Assembly (NCBI GenBank): GCA_023105745.1
Contig: JALGQZ010000017.1
Span: 2,824,001-2,888,000, forward strand
Source of the DNA: Austropuccinia psidii
Lineage: Eukaryota > Basidiomycota > Pucciniomycetes > Pucciniales > Sphaerophragmiaceae
Length of the DNA stretch: 64,000 nt
Reading direction: 5' to 3'
Translations under genes and position numbers: made by a program
Part shown: piece after piece, positions 33,650 through 46,198 of the stretch
Position numbering within the stretch: the stretch's first letter is position 1
Layout of the letters: each line of letters starts with the position of its first letter
The notes under the pieces: generated by a model
Databases searched by the model: none
Seen by the model: only the letters and a program-made list of their open reading frames with translations
What the model was told of the DNA's origin: nothing

Positions 33650-36346
33650 GACTGGTTCTAAGAGTGAAATATGAAAGACTGGGTGGATGGATTTCCATTG
33701 AGATGGGAGCTTGCGGTGGTAGGCATGAGTTCTGACTTTCTTCAAGATTGGAAAAGTACCCAACCATCTTTCAGACAGTTTTTTGGTGGGTCTAGTTGAT
33801 TTGATGTCCTTGGAGGAAAGCCATACCATGTAACCAGGATTGAAAACAGGTGTACTTGCTCTCTTTTTATCTGCATACCTCTTAAACCTGTTTATGGAAA
33901 CTTCAAGTTCTCTCCTGACATCTTTCTGTACTGATTGGATTTTTGTTGATAACTTTCCAGCAGGAGTATCTTGAGTAATGTGAACTGAGTCAAAATGTGG
34001 CTCTCTTCCATAAACAGTGAAAAACAGTGATTGTTTTGTTGAAGAGTGGTCAGAGGTATTGTAGGCAAATTCAGCCAAAGGGAGCCAGGTGTTCCAATCA
34101 TATTGATGATAAATGACATACATTGGAAGGTACTGTTCTGGTATCTAATTTACCCTCTCTGTCTGTCCATCAGTTTCTGAATGATGAGCAAATGACAGAT
34201 CTCTTGAAATCTTGAGCTGCTGGAAAAGATTGGTCCAAAAGGAAGAAACAAAAAGGGAACCTCTCTCACTGACAATGCTTGAAGGAAGGCCATGCTTTGA
34301 GAAAATATTCTTGATGAATAAATGGGCCAAATCTGATGAAGTTATTGAAGAAATGGTTGGAATTAAAACTGCCATTTTTTAGAATCTGTCCACTATGACA
34401 AGGATTGAGTCAAAGGAATTGGACAGTGGAAATTGAGTGATGAAATCCATTGAAAGACAAATCCAAGGACTTTGTGGAATCGCAAGAGGTTTGAGGAGTC
34501 CAAAATTTTTGTGGTGAATATTTTTGTTTCTTGAACACTGTTGACAGGATGATACATAGTCCTTGATGAATTGAGTCATGACAGACCAGTGAAAATCCCG
34601 CTTGACAAGTTTGAGAGTCTTCTCTTGGCCAGGATGTCCAGCTAGAGGAGAGTCATGCCTTTTTTGAAGTATGCTGAGTTGAATTGTGGGGTCATTTGGG
34701 ACCACCACCCAATCTTTTAACAGAAGAAGTTGGGAGGAGGAATCAAGAGAATAATCTTGGACAGATTTACCTTTACCCAAATCTTGAAGGATACTCTTAT
34801 ATTGAGAATCTTTCCATAGGGACTTCTGAATTAATTCAATCAAATTTGAGAATGCTTCCACCTTGACTGAAAAGAATTTTGAGGCTTGAATTTCATCTTT
34901 CTTGATTATTTTTTGAGAATTCATTGCTTTCTTGCTGATGAAATCTTCCCCCCTCTCTGGGTAAACGTCATCACGAAGTGATAAAGAATCTGGAAGGGTA
35001 GCCAAGCAGCCAGGGCAGTAGGTGATTGAAAAATGGAATTCAGAGAGAAATTCAACCCAGCGGGCTTGACGGTGAGTGAGAATCTTTGAAGACATAAAAT
35101 ATTCAAGTGATGAATGATTGGTGAGAACTTCAAAAGAGGAAGAAAGAGAAAGGAGAAAAGCTCTCAAGCGCTTGAGAGCCCAGACTATGCCAAGGAGTTC
35201 CTTGTCATGAATCTCATAATTGAGCTCAGCTGGGAGAAGCTTGTGCCTATCAAATGCAATGGGATGTTTTCCTGAATCAGAAATCTGACTCAGTACAGCA
35301 CCCAAGGCATAATCTGAGGCATCAGTCTTTACAATGGTGGGAAGAGAAGGATCAAAGTGAGAAAGGATTGGAGAAATGTTTAATGCCTCTTTGAGTTGAT
35401 GAAACTTTCTAAGAGATTCCTCATTGAGGGGAAAATGGGAATCTTTCTTGAGGAAACTTGTCAGTGAACTAATCTTCTTTGAATAATTCTTGATGAAACA
35501 GCGGTAAAAATTGGCAAAGCCAAGGAATGATTGAAGAGCCTTGAGGTTTCTTGGCGGTGGCCAATTGAGAATTTGCTGAACTTTTGCTTGGTCCATATTG
35601 AGGCCTTCATAATAAGCAACATAACCCAAATACTCTACACTAGTAACATGAAACAGGCACTTGGAGGCCTTAGCAAAGAGGTTATTGGCTCTGAGTCTGG
35701 AAAGATAAGTGGACACATGAGTGAAATGTTCTTCTTCAGATTTGGAAAAGATAATAATTTCATCCAAATGAACCACAACATAAATATCAAGAAGATCATA
35801 AAAAATATCATTGACAAGGTGTTGGAAAGAGGCAGGAGCATTGGTAAGCCCAAATGGAATAACCAAATACTCATAGCTGCCATATTTAGTTCTAAAACAT
35901 GTCAAATGTTCATCACCTTCCTTTATTCTGAGCAGGTTATATGCACCACACAAATAAATCTTGGAGAAGATAGAAGAACCATTGAAAACAGTAGGAAGCT
36001 GATTCATAGGAGGAACAGGATACTTGTTCTTCCTAGTAACAGCATTGAGTTTGCGGTAATCAACACACAAACGGAGGCCACCATCTTTCTTTTTGACAAA
36101 GAGTACAGGTGCTCCTGTTGAAGAGGAGCTTGGCCGGATGAAACATTTCTCTACATTCTCTGAAATGTAGGCCCTGAGTGTATCTGACTCTTGGTTTGAT
36201 AAAGAGTAGATCACCCCAACTGGAGGTACAGACCCCTCCAGCTCAATATGATGATCACAGGCACGGTGAGGAGGAAGTTTCTCTGCTTTCACCTTGGAAA
36301 ATACATCCAAGTACTGATGATAGACAGGAGGAACAAACTTAATCAT
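33650..36346 (-). pseudogene. B2 pol pseudogene (RT, RNase H, integrase)
   Basis: Homologous along its whole length to B1 Pol. The longest open block is 36346-34379 (RT to integrase core start), then 34375-34145 and 34123-33650, with breaks between them. The RT motif reads HLDE in place of YLDD, and several catalytic neighbourhoods are altered (for example KIYLCGAYN where B1 has KIDLRGAYN, losing the first catalytic Asp). The 3' end is continued at 23729-23610 and 21687-21531. Many differences from B1 are G-to-A or C-to-T at former CpGs. Confidence 0.9.
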
Positions 36347-38437
36347 GGTTTATATTTCTTCTGGCTCTTCCTCTTCATCCCACAACTCCTCCAGGAGTCA
36401 TGATAAGATGAAGGAGGAAGGTCCATATTCCCAAAGAAGAGATGGATTGAAGATACAGAATTATTGCCTCCAACATCTTGAATCTCTTTGAAGACTTCAT
36501 CTCTAGATGATAGTAATGACTGATGGGAATCAAGGGAAGGAATATGGACAGAAGATGGAAATGATGGTGTTCTAGAATCACCAACCAGAGCTGCATATGA
36601 TTTGGCAGAAGAAAAGTCATTACTGAAAGATTTTGAACGATCATAATAGTCCTTATGATCAGCATTAAAGGTGATTAGCCCTTGCCTCCAATCAATAACT
36701 GGATTAAAAAGATTGAGAAATTCAAAGCCCAATATGAGGTCTTCTCCCTTGGGAGTATCAATGACTAAAAAGTCACATTCAAAGCTTGGGAAGGAAGGGA
36801 GCTCAACCATATATTTAGTATGGTGAGTCACAAATAGAGAAGGAGACTCTGAGGAGTCAAAAATAATAAGGGGAATCTTCTCTGGGAGTTCTGACATGGT
36901 CAAAGAGTACTTGTGAACAAACTGCTTTGCAATAAATGAGTTGGTAGCACCAGAATCAATGAGAATACTGTAAAACATATCAGAGAGAGAAGAAAAAAAA
37001 TTCAAGTGAATTTTTGACACCAGTATTCAGAATGCACAATTGAGCTCTGGATGGAAAACAGTGAAGACCATTGAACACAACATGATCTTTACTCAGGCTT
37101 TTCCCTGGCTGGTAAATTTACCTGATGGTTGGGTAAGCTTGTTTTGAGGCCTTTTGAAACAGGATCCAAGACTATGCTTCCCACCACAATAGGTACATAG
37201 ACCCTCCTTGATTCTTCTTTCTTTTTCAGAATTCATCAGCTTAAAATCTTTATTCATTAGAGAAGAATGAGGCTTGTCCCTCTTCTGAAAGTTCTTCTTC
37301 TTTTGACTTGAGCTTTAAGAACTTTGAGGATGAGAAGAACTTGACTTTGAGGCTTCTGGCTCCTTTTCTTGATGATGACTCTTTTCATCTTTCCTCTCAT
37401 GGTACCTGGTATCAAGATTGAGGTTAATATCCATTAAGTCTTGAAGAGAGTCAATTCTTGAAGGATGGGAGGCCAATTGATCCAAAATACTGGATGGCAC
37501 TCCCTTCCTGAAATTATGGATGAGAGCTCTTTCACCCCAATCTCCAATTCTTGAGACAAGACTTCTGAAATCAGCAATGTATAAGGATACATTCCCACCT
37601 TCTTTCATTCTTAAAGAATCCAATTCTGCTTCAGCTTTTCTAATTTCATATGGGTCCCCAAATAAGGTGAAGAGGTGAGATTCAAATACTTTCCATGAAT
37701 TGAGAATGTAATTTGGATCTTGATTGGTGAGATTGGAAAGATAAAGGTCAATCCATTTTGCAGCCCTGCCAATGAGAGTGAAGTGGAATAAAGGACCTTC
37801 TTTCTGTCTTAAGCAAATTTTGCCGGATCATTATGAAAAATCAGTTGAAAAGACTGAATAAAGCTTCCAACCTTGAAGGGTTTAGTCCCATCAAAGCATT
37901 CTGGTGCCTTCATAGATGGAGTCCTGAAGGCTGGTGGTCTTGATGCTTCAGAGGATGAAGCTGCTTGAAGATTGGCCATAATCTGAGTCATTTGCTGCAT
38001 AATGGCCAATAAAGATGGTTCAGACTGATGAGAGACAGGCTGATTAGACTGGGCTAGAGTTGGCCCACCAGTACCTTGGGTTGCCTCCACAGGAGCAGGG
38101 ACACCTTCAGTACCATCAGACTCTTCCTCTTCCCCTCCTCTTCCCCAGAATTCTCCTCCTCCTCTTCACCATCTTCACCTGGACCTTTGAAAATTGTCCT
38201 TGAAGTTGCTGGAAATTGGCCAACTACTCCTGAGAATGAGCTTGATCTTCTTGGGACTCTTCCTTCCTTCCTGGATGGTGCTGCTCCTTCCAAAATTGGT
38301 CCTCTGTCCAATTTGGCCCTCAGTTGAGAAACTGCTGGGGTGACATCAAGAGGAGCCCTTGGAGTTTGAGTGAGAACAGCTTGAGTTCTAGCCTGAGATC
38401 TCGTCTGCCTTGCAGGAGGTGAGTGTTGGATGGGCAT
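36347..38437 (-). pseudogene. B2 gag and protease pseudogene
   Basis: Starts at ATG 38437, matching the B1 gag start. Open blocks are 38437-38054, 38090-37809, 37623-37315 and 37020-36343, separated by frameshifts. The last block holds the protease (DSGATNSF). The acidic run near 38130-38160 has changed length relative to B1 and shifts the frame. Confidence 0.88.
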
Positions 38438-39187
38438 GATTTCAGGTTAAAATGAAAAAAAATGAAAAAAATCAAGTTTTGAAGATGAAAACTTGAGGCA
38501 ATTTGAAATTATGCTTGAAGTCAAAGTCAAAATCAATATCTTGAGGAAAATAAACAAAAATCAATAAATCAAATGAGATCTTCAGGTAAATCAATCAATT
38601 AAATATCAAGTGAAAACTTGAAGTCAATGAAACAAATATGTCAAATCAATCAAAATCAAATCTTGCAAAATCAATCAATCAATCAAATGAATTCTTGAGG
38701 CAGAATCAATTTATGTCAAATTTCTTGATGTGAAAAATCACAAAAATCAATGAAATATTGAGGTCAATCAATTTGCTTGAGGTCAATATCAATCTATGTA
38801 AAATCAATCAATCAAATCAAAATCAAGTGAGTTCTTCTTAAATATCAAAATTCTTGAAGAATGCATCAAATATGAATCTTGATGTGAAGAATGTGTCTGA
38901 ATAACTCGATGAAAAATTTGAAATCAAATGAAAATTAAGATGACTCCTGAATTATGAATGAATTGAAAATTATGATTTGAGATAAGATTTAAAAAAGAGA
39001 AACAAAAATAGAATTGGGGTCAGCTTTCAATTTTCAGAATGAAGAATGAATGAGGGAAAATTGACAGGTGATGGTGAATCATTAGGTTCATAAGCATTAA
39101 AGAGTCATAATTTCAATGAAATGAGTGAATGAAATTAGAAATAAAGAATGAACAGAATGAAAAGAAATTATTATTTAATTAATATAA
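38438..39187 (-). other. B2 5' leader, TTGATT-rich
   Basis: The region between the B2 5' LTR and gag. Irregular TTGATT/AATCAA repeats fill 38500-38850, as in B1. Beside the LTR (39171-39187) the sense strand reads TTATATTAATTAAATAA, complementary over 12 bases to TTAATTAATATA in the LTR. Confidence 0.65.
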
Positions 39188-39299
39188 TGTCACAGGGGCT
39201 CTTGGACAGAAAAACAAGAGTGGCCTGGCACTCAGCAATCAGGGAACTCACTTGGAAGACTCCAAAAGAATAAATAAAATAAAATGAAGAATTGAATTA

Positions 39300-41276
39300 T
39301 GTGAACATTTTGGATATGACCACATACCCAAAAAGGTCACAAGAAATATTTAAAATAATTATACATTAAAAATAATTACCTTAAAACTACAGAAATCCCA
39401 TAAATAGGCATAAAACTTGGTTTAACTTAAAAGGAAATTGATAAAAATGTGAAATAAACTATACCATTGGATTCCCCATGGTAAAATACACATATACCAT
39501 TTTTATGGCATATCTGTAAAGCCAATATTTAATGAGTTATAAGTAATAATACCTTATAAAAAACATAAATCCTTAATTATTTCAAATACCAGTGAGAAAA
39601 CATTTGAAATGAATGGTACCATTGGATTCTCCATAAAATTTCACACATAAAACAATTGAGAAGCTAATCTCCAAATTCAATACTTAAGGAGTTAAGCTGA
39701 ATATATGCACTTTTTTGGTCAACACATATATTCAAGGATTTTAGCTAATATTTCTTGAAATATGCATTATAGAGTGATGAACCAAAAATAAAGTCATCAG
39801 GTAATTACTGCGGAAATACAGAAATGAACTTTACTTTACAAGCTATAAACAAGGTTAAAACCTGTAAGAGATTATTGATTAAATCCAATGGAGCTGTTGA
39901 CCACTTTGTTGTGAAAATTTTCCAAACTTAAAAATAAGGAGACAGTCAGATTGTAATAGGTCATCTGTGAAGAGTGACGTAATATTTATTATAAAATTCA
40001 GGGTATAACCCCTTGAAATCATTATTTGAAGTTTAAAATATTGAATTTCAACAGAAAAGATGAGTTACAAGGAAAATCATCAAAAATAGAGTTTTGATGA
40101 TGTAATGAAATGTTCTTGGAAGAATAATGAGGTTATCCAAAGCTATTAGAATTCACTCTCTCAATTGTTGTAGCGTGTAAAACGTAAATGATATTAGGGA
40201 TCAAAGCTTGAGCTTAATTTGATCATTTATGATCACTCACTGTAACCTTAAATTAAGTTTAACAGTCATATGAGTGATACAATTGGTGAGTAATGTTAGT
40301 TTATGATTAAAACTAATAAAATACACAAACTTTGGGGTTCTTCCAACCCTTGACGTCATCAAAACTTAGAGTTATAGTGATAACTCTAAATAGTGGCGTA
40401 ATGTTGAGATAAGATGGCTTGATCATGATGTAATAATCACCAAACCTTAAACTATTGATCAGTTCCAGTGGGTATGATTGGTGCACGTCTACTAGAAGCC
40501 TGTTTGACTCTAGGAGGAAGGAATTTAAAATAAATAGAGCCTTTTTTACTCTATTTCCCCCTCAGACACTTACAAATCATTAAATCATTAAATAAAAAGG
40601 TAATTTCTTTATTCTTCATATATCAAGCTTTTCTATTATTAAAGACCAAAGATAATCTTATAATAATATTCATCTTTGACATGATTATTGCAATTATTTA
40701 ATTTTTTTGTTTAAATATCTCTTCAAAACCTCAATTCCACGTATAATCATGAAAAATTGTAATTTATTTTAAGTTTATTGTAACTACAATTTAAATAAGT
40801 TGTATTTACATTTCTAGGCGTAAAATTATTCAAATTATTATATTAAGTATTAAAAGTAGGTTATTTCTCCTATTATAATAATTTTTCTCTATTATTACTT
40901 TAATAGCTCTATAATTGATATAAATAGTATTTGTATCAATTTATAACTTTAATATTAGTAATATTCTTGTTATTAATTGTTTTTTATGAATAAAAACAAT
41001 TTTTTATGCCTTTATTATTTGGTGGTACAAATAATAAAGTGCTTTTAAAGATATTGATTTTCTTATATTAATATATTTACTTATTATATTATTTTTTATA
41101 ATATAAATTATATTATTATATTTATTTAATAATATAATTGTTTTATTCTATAATTATAGTAATCCTTTATTATTATAATTCTTTTTATCTTATCTATTTC
41201 ATTTATAAGGACATTCATAGTACAATAAGTAAAATATTAGTAATTTTTACTTATTGTTTTATAGTCAAACCTTAAA
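39300..41276 (+). mobile_element. D 5' LTR (1977 bp)
   Basis: Starts TGTGAACATTTTGG and ends AAACCTTAAA (CCTTACA in relatives). It is clearly homologous to 49731-51706, with many substitutions, so D is not recent. The likely TATA box of the 3' copy is changed here (AAATAAATAG at about 40529-40537). Confidence 0.93.
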
Positions 41277-41735
41277 TTTGGTAGCCTGGCCGTGTTATTT
41301 ACTCTAAAAGACCTTTAAAAAGATTCTAATTGGGTTTATATAATAATTTTATATTTATTGATTTTAAATACTATTGAGGAATTTGGAAAGCAATTGTACT
41401 GTCTGGCATGTGGTTTTTCACATCCTTAGACTTGCAAGCACTTTCTTTGAGTGACTCTAGTAATTAAAAAAGATATTTGATAAATTAAAAATAATTTTAT
41501 ATTATAAATTAATTTTATGAAAGAATTATACTCAATTTTTTATTTTATTTTCAAAAATAAAAATATAAAAAACAAAAACATTATAAATAAAAACCCAATA
41601 AAAAAATTATTTTTTATTCATTTCAATTTCATTTCTTTATTTATTTTCATTTTTTAAGATATAAAAGCAATTTTTACGTGTAAAATTGCCATATCTTACC
41701 AAAAATAACACTTTTATATAAAGGCTTATATTTAC
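41277..41735 (+). other. D 5' leader with candidate primer-binding site
   Basis: Begins TTTGGTAGCCTGGCC directly after the LTR, similar to the start of the A2 leader, which suggests the same tRNA primer. The rest is very AT-rich. Confidence 0.6.
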
Positions 41736-42372
41736 TTGTCTTTTTTAGTGTTTGAAGACAATCCAACAGAGGACAACCACACCACTGTCAAAATATTGGT
41801 AGAAGAAACTTGTCAAAGTTCTCCAACACCAATAATCACTAAGAAAAAGAAAGCTAAGAAATTAGACTTTCCAGGACCCACCATTCATCACTCTGAATGT
41901 GAGTACCTCATTTATGAATTTCCATAAGAAGAATTCCTGTTCTGAAATCCTCTTATTTCTTATTTTTCTTAAAATATGACTATGGGAAGAGGCTCCAAAT
42001 ACTCCATCCAATCAGATGGAGCTGGACTCAGAGGTAGAATTGATTCCTCAAAAGGGAAAAGGAAGGGCAATATCCCCAGTGGAACAGAATCCACACAAGG
42101 AAGTGCCTTATCCCATAGGCAAGTCCCAGAAATCCCCATGATATCTGAACCAGAGTTGGAACGTGACTCAAACAGGTACAAATCACATTCAGAGGGCTCA
42201 AATGGACATTTACATGAGCAAGTACAAACATTACTACACAGTGTACAAAGGCAAGGATTGGGAAATGTTGCCCCAAATACACCAAGGATTGATGAACTCC
42301 TGGCACATCCCAAAAAATTCCTCAAAGAGGAGGGAATAGTGAGATACTCCAATGGATGGAATCCACTATCAT

Positions 42373-44215
42373 TGTGAGCCTTAGAGGTAATTTCATGTAC
42401 CCAAAAGACCACAAATACAAAAATTAGTATATAAATATAAATAAAATAAATTTATTTATATTATTAAAATAAAAATTAAAATATAAATATAAAATTATAT
42501 TCAAAATAAAAAAAATTTAATTAAAATTTAAAAATAAAAATACATTAAATTTTGTAAGTATAAAATTACATTTATACTTGAAAAAATTAAGTAAAAATGA
42601 AATTTTAACAAAATTGTGAAAAAATAAATAAATTTGGAAAAAAGTTAAATAAAAATTATTATAACTTTTTATCCAATAAATAAACATATAAAAATTATTT
42701 CACCATTGGATTCCTCATAAAAAATCAGGTGGGGTCACCTCTGAGTGAAATTCTTGTAACTCAACTCTAAATAAGCTTAAATTAAGTTTTTAGTATTTTC
42801 AATACAAAAGTTGAAAATCCTCAAAGCCTTAATTTAATTCACACCACATGTGGTGTTAACCATCAAATTTTGTGTTAAAATTGAGGTGTTGTGTTTAGTT
42901 TAGAAGTTATGAGGAATTGAAGTATTTTCAATTGAATTCAATTGAAATGTCAAAATGTGCGCGTGTATTACATAAGTGAACTTTTATTTACATATGAGGT
43001 ATCAATTATTACTGTATTGTACTGTACAACTCAATTGAATTACATATGTAAATTATAAGTATAATACATGATGAGGAATTAAAGGAAAAATAAATTGGAA
43101 AGATTAAATTTGGGGGGGGGAAAGGAACTCCAGCTCTAAGGGGGAGCTAGACCCCCAAAATCCTTGCTGACAGGCGTGGGATGTCAAAATTCACGCAAAA
43201 GTTCATCACTTTTGGCCTGGAATTGAGTTACAGGGTCTGTGGACTCAATTGATGATGAGGTTTTGATACCAACTGGGGTAGTTTTAGCTGTTGCCAAGAG
43301 GGTAAAACTACCCTTAAGATAAAACAGTCATAATAAAAACAGTTTTAACTGGTTTCTACGCCTCTGACACACATTCTGACGTGTTTTGAAGGCTCTAGGC
43401 CTGGTATTGCTATAGTAATGGCTGGTTTAAGGGTCTAAAATGGCTAAAAATGGCTAAAAATGGCTTAAACCAGCCCTTTTTTGGTCTAAACCAGGGTTCA
43501 ATGATGCCATAATTGGCTTTTCTGTTGTCAGACTGTTTTTCACGACTGACAAGAGTAAATTTTACTTTTGGAGTAAGAGAATTGATGGCTATAAAAGAAT
43601 GTCTTCTTTGCCCCACTTTTCTCTTGATGTTAGAATCTTTTCCTTTTATTAATTAGTTTAAACACTGTTAAACCAATCAATCAAAGATTCCAACCACCAT
43701 TTTTAAATCATTTTAATCCTTTTAACCACGTGAAAAAATCATTATAATCATTGTTTGTAACTCTTATAATCATTTTTACCCCTGAACCACCCCAAAAGTG
43801 AATTAAAGCATCTTTCATCACTGTAAACTTTGTCACTTTGTTTCCAAATTCACTCTGGTCACTTTTGGGCGTGTTTTCTCTTTAATATTCTTTTTAAAGA
43901 CTTTGTTCTTTAATTAATTGCTTGCAGTTCTTTGCTCAATTAATTCCAATTGAAATTGCTCTTGAAGAAATTTCTTTTGTAGCCTTAAAATATCTCTTGT
44001 AGAGTATTTTTTGGATAAATTTTTATTGTTGGTAAAACAATAAATTTTTATAATATTATTGTTTTATACTAATAAAGTTATAAACAATAAAATTGGCGTG
44101 TTTTCTCTTAAAAATAATATTTCATACTATTTTTAATTGAATTTTACCTTATACAAATTTTGAGGACAGGAAAAGTACTTGATTTTTAATCAAAGTTTCA
44201 TATCCACACCTTAAA
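42373..44215 (+). mobile_element. Solo LTR E1 (1843 bp)
   Basis: Starts TGTGAGCCTTAGAGG and ends ACACCTTAAA, flanked by a perfect ATCAT duplication (42368-42372 and 44216-44220) inside D gag. It shares about 90% or more of its layout with E3 (59828-61633) and with the E2 fragment. It contains a good TATA box (43590-43597). Confidence 0.94.
43590..43597 (+). promoter_or_regulatory. TATA box of LTR E1
   Basis: TATAAAAG in the sense strand of the LTR, about two thirds along. The same position in E3 reads TATAAAGG (61009-61016). Conservation in both copies supports a promoter role. Confidence 0.6.
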
Positions 44216-46198
44216 ATCATCCAAAACTCAAGTCAAAAAGATCAAGGAGTACCATGGCAAAAAGAAGGAGCCAACCAAGGAAGAAGCCCCAGTAGCTTCT
44301 ACCAGAAACCCCCAAGCCAGCCCACTTGCCCAAGAAGAGAAGAAGAACAAGAAAAAGAATTGGAGAAAACCATATTCCCCAAGCTACAGGATTCCAAAAA
44401 ACCAAAAGGATGCCATGGACAATGTATTCAACATGGCCCAAACTTTGATGGAATTCAAGGACAAGGAAGAACAAAGATTGAGACAACCTCATTTCCCAAA
44501 TAAATAACCTTGTCCAAAGATGTTTTAAATACTTTAACACAAATTAAAAATAGTATATTACCTCTAAAAGAAATTAAACATAGTTTCTTATCATTACAAG
44601 AAATAAACAATAACTTATCTTCTTTAACAAACATTGTTGCACAAAATAAAGAAGAAATTGACAAAATTAAGTTTATTGTTGAAAATAACAAACCAAAGAT
44701 TTTAATTGATAACACTCAAAAATTAATACAAGGATAACAAGAACTGTATAAATACATAAAAGATATCAAAGATAAAACTTTGACAATCAATTATGACAGG
44801 AGTATTGACAATCTTAGAGAAAAATTAAACAAACTAAGTATTTCTGTAGAAAGATTTGAAGAAAAGACTTCATCACACCAAAAATTACTGTCGGACCGTG
44901 TGGAAAAGAGTTCTGAAGCAATAATGCATCTGAAAGATGACATTCAAAGTGAAATAAGGCTTATCACAGAAAAAATGGATAAAATTAATGAGGCTAACTC
45001 AAATATGCCAAAGTTATCAACCCCATTTTCTCACATAAGAAGCCCTGTTGAACCAAAAGAGGAGTTAACAAATCCATCCATAACAGACTTAATTCACCAA
45101 GAACATTAACCAAGTCTTAATGAAGGAAGCATCTCAATTAAAATAATGGCCAACAATCACAGGAGAAGGTGAATATGACCACATGTCATTTATCAAGACA
45201 ATTGACATGCTACAAGAAGATTATGCCATACCAGATGAATCAATCATTGCAAGATTACATTCATTATTTGAAAAATCTACAAAAAGATGGTATTATGGCA
45301 TAAGGCAAACAAATGGCAAAAATACCTGGTCTTGGTGGAAACAAGAAATAATCACCAAGGGGGCTAATGGTGCCTGGAGGTACAACATAGAGAATGAATT
45401 TGAAAATTCTTTCTTTGACCCAGACAAAGACAAACCTTTACCTTGGTTCTTAAAACAAACTGAAAGACTGAATGCATTGTACCCAGAAATGTCACAAAAG
45501 ATGGTGCACATGAAAATACATAAGAAATGTGGAGGAGAGCTAGAACATTCCTTAAGAAGCAGGTGTATAGAACCATGCTCCACAGAAGAGTACATCAATG
45601 CACTGGAGGACATGATGACAGGAACAAAAATTGGCAGAAATTGGAAGAAATTGGATATTAAAAGTCCAAATAACCAATTTATCAAAAAAGATAAATCAAA
45701 AGAAGATTTCAGGCCCAATACATCCAACAACAATGAGCAAAGAAAATGCCATAAATGTGGCCGTATTGGACACTTAGACAATAACTGCCTCAAAAAGGAA
45801 AAGATTAATGAAATTGTGGAAACAGAAAACCACAATGACAAAGAGGAGGAATCTGACTTTGAAGAAGAAACAGAAGAGTCAGAAAGTTCTGAAAGTGATG
45901 AAATTAATATAATTAATGCACAGATTAATAATATTGATATAATTTATGAAGTACTAGATGTTAACTCAAACTTACCACAAGTTGGAACATCTGACACAAA
46001 CCTGACAAATATACAAGATGCCAAAATGTACAGAACCAAACCTGCAAAAGGAATGGGATATACAGCTGGAAAATCAAGTATAAGTACTGTTATGGTTTAT
46101 AACCAAGAAGGAAAAGTTAACTTGGATACAGGAGCATATTGCACCTTTGTTGGTAAAGGTTATTTAAAAACCATTGTTCCAGACTGGCAAAAAAACTT

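Noticed and set aside
41969..42412. 147-codon minus-strand ORF at the D gag/E1 junction
   Set aside because: Crosses a transposon junction and is antisense to a recognisable gag block.
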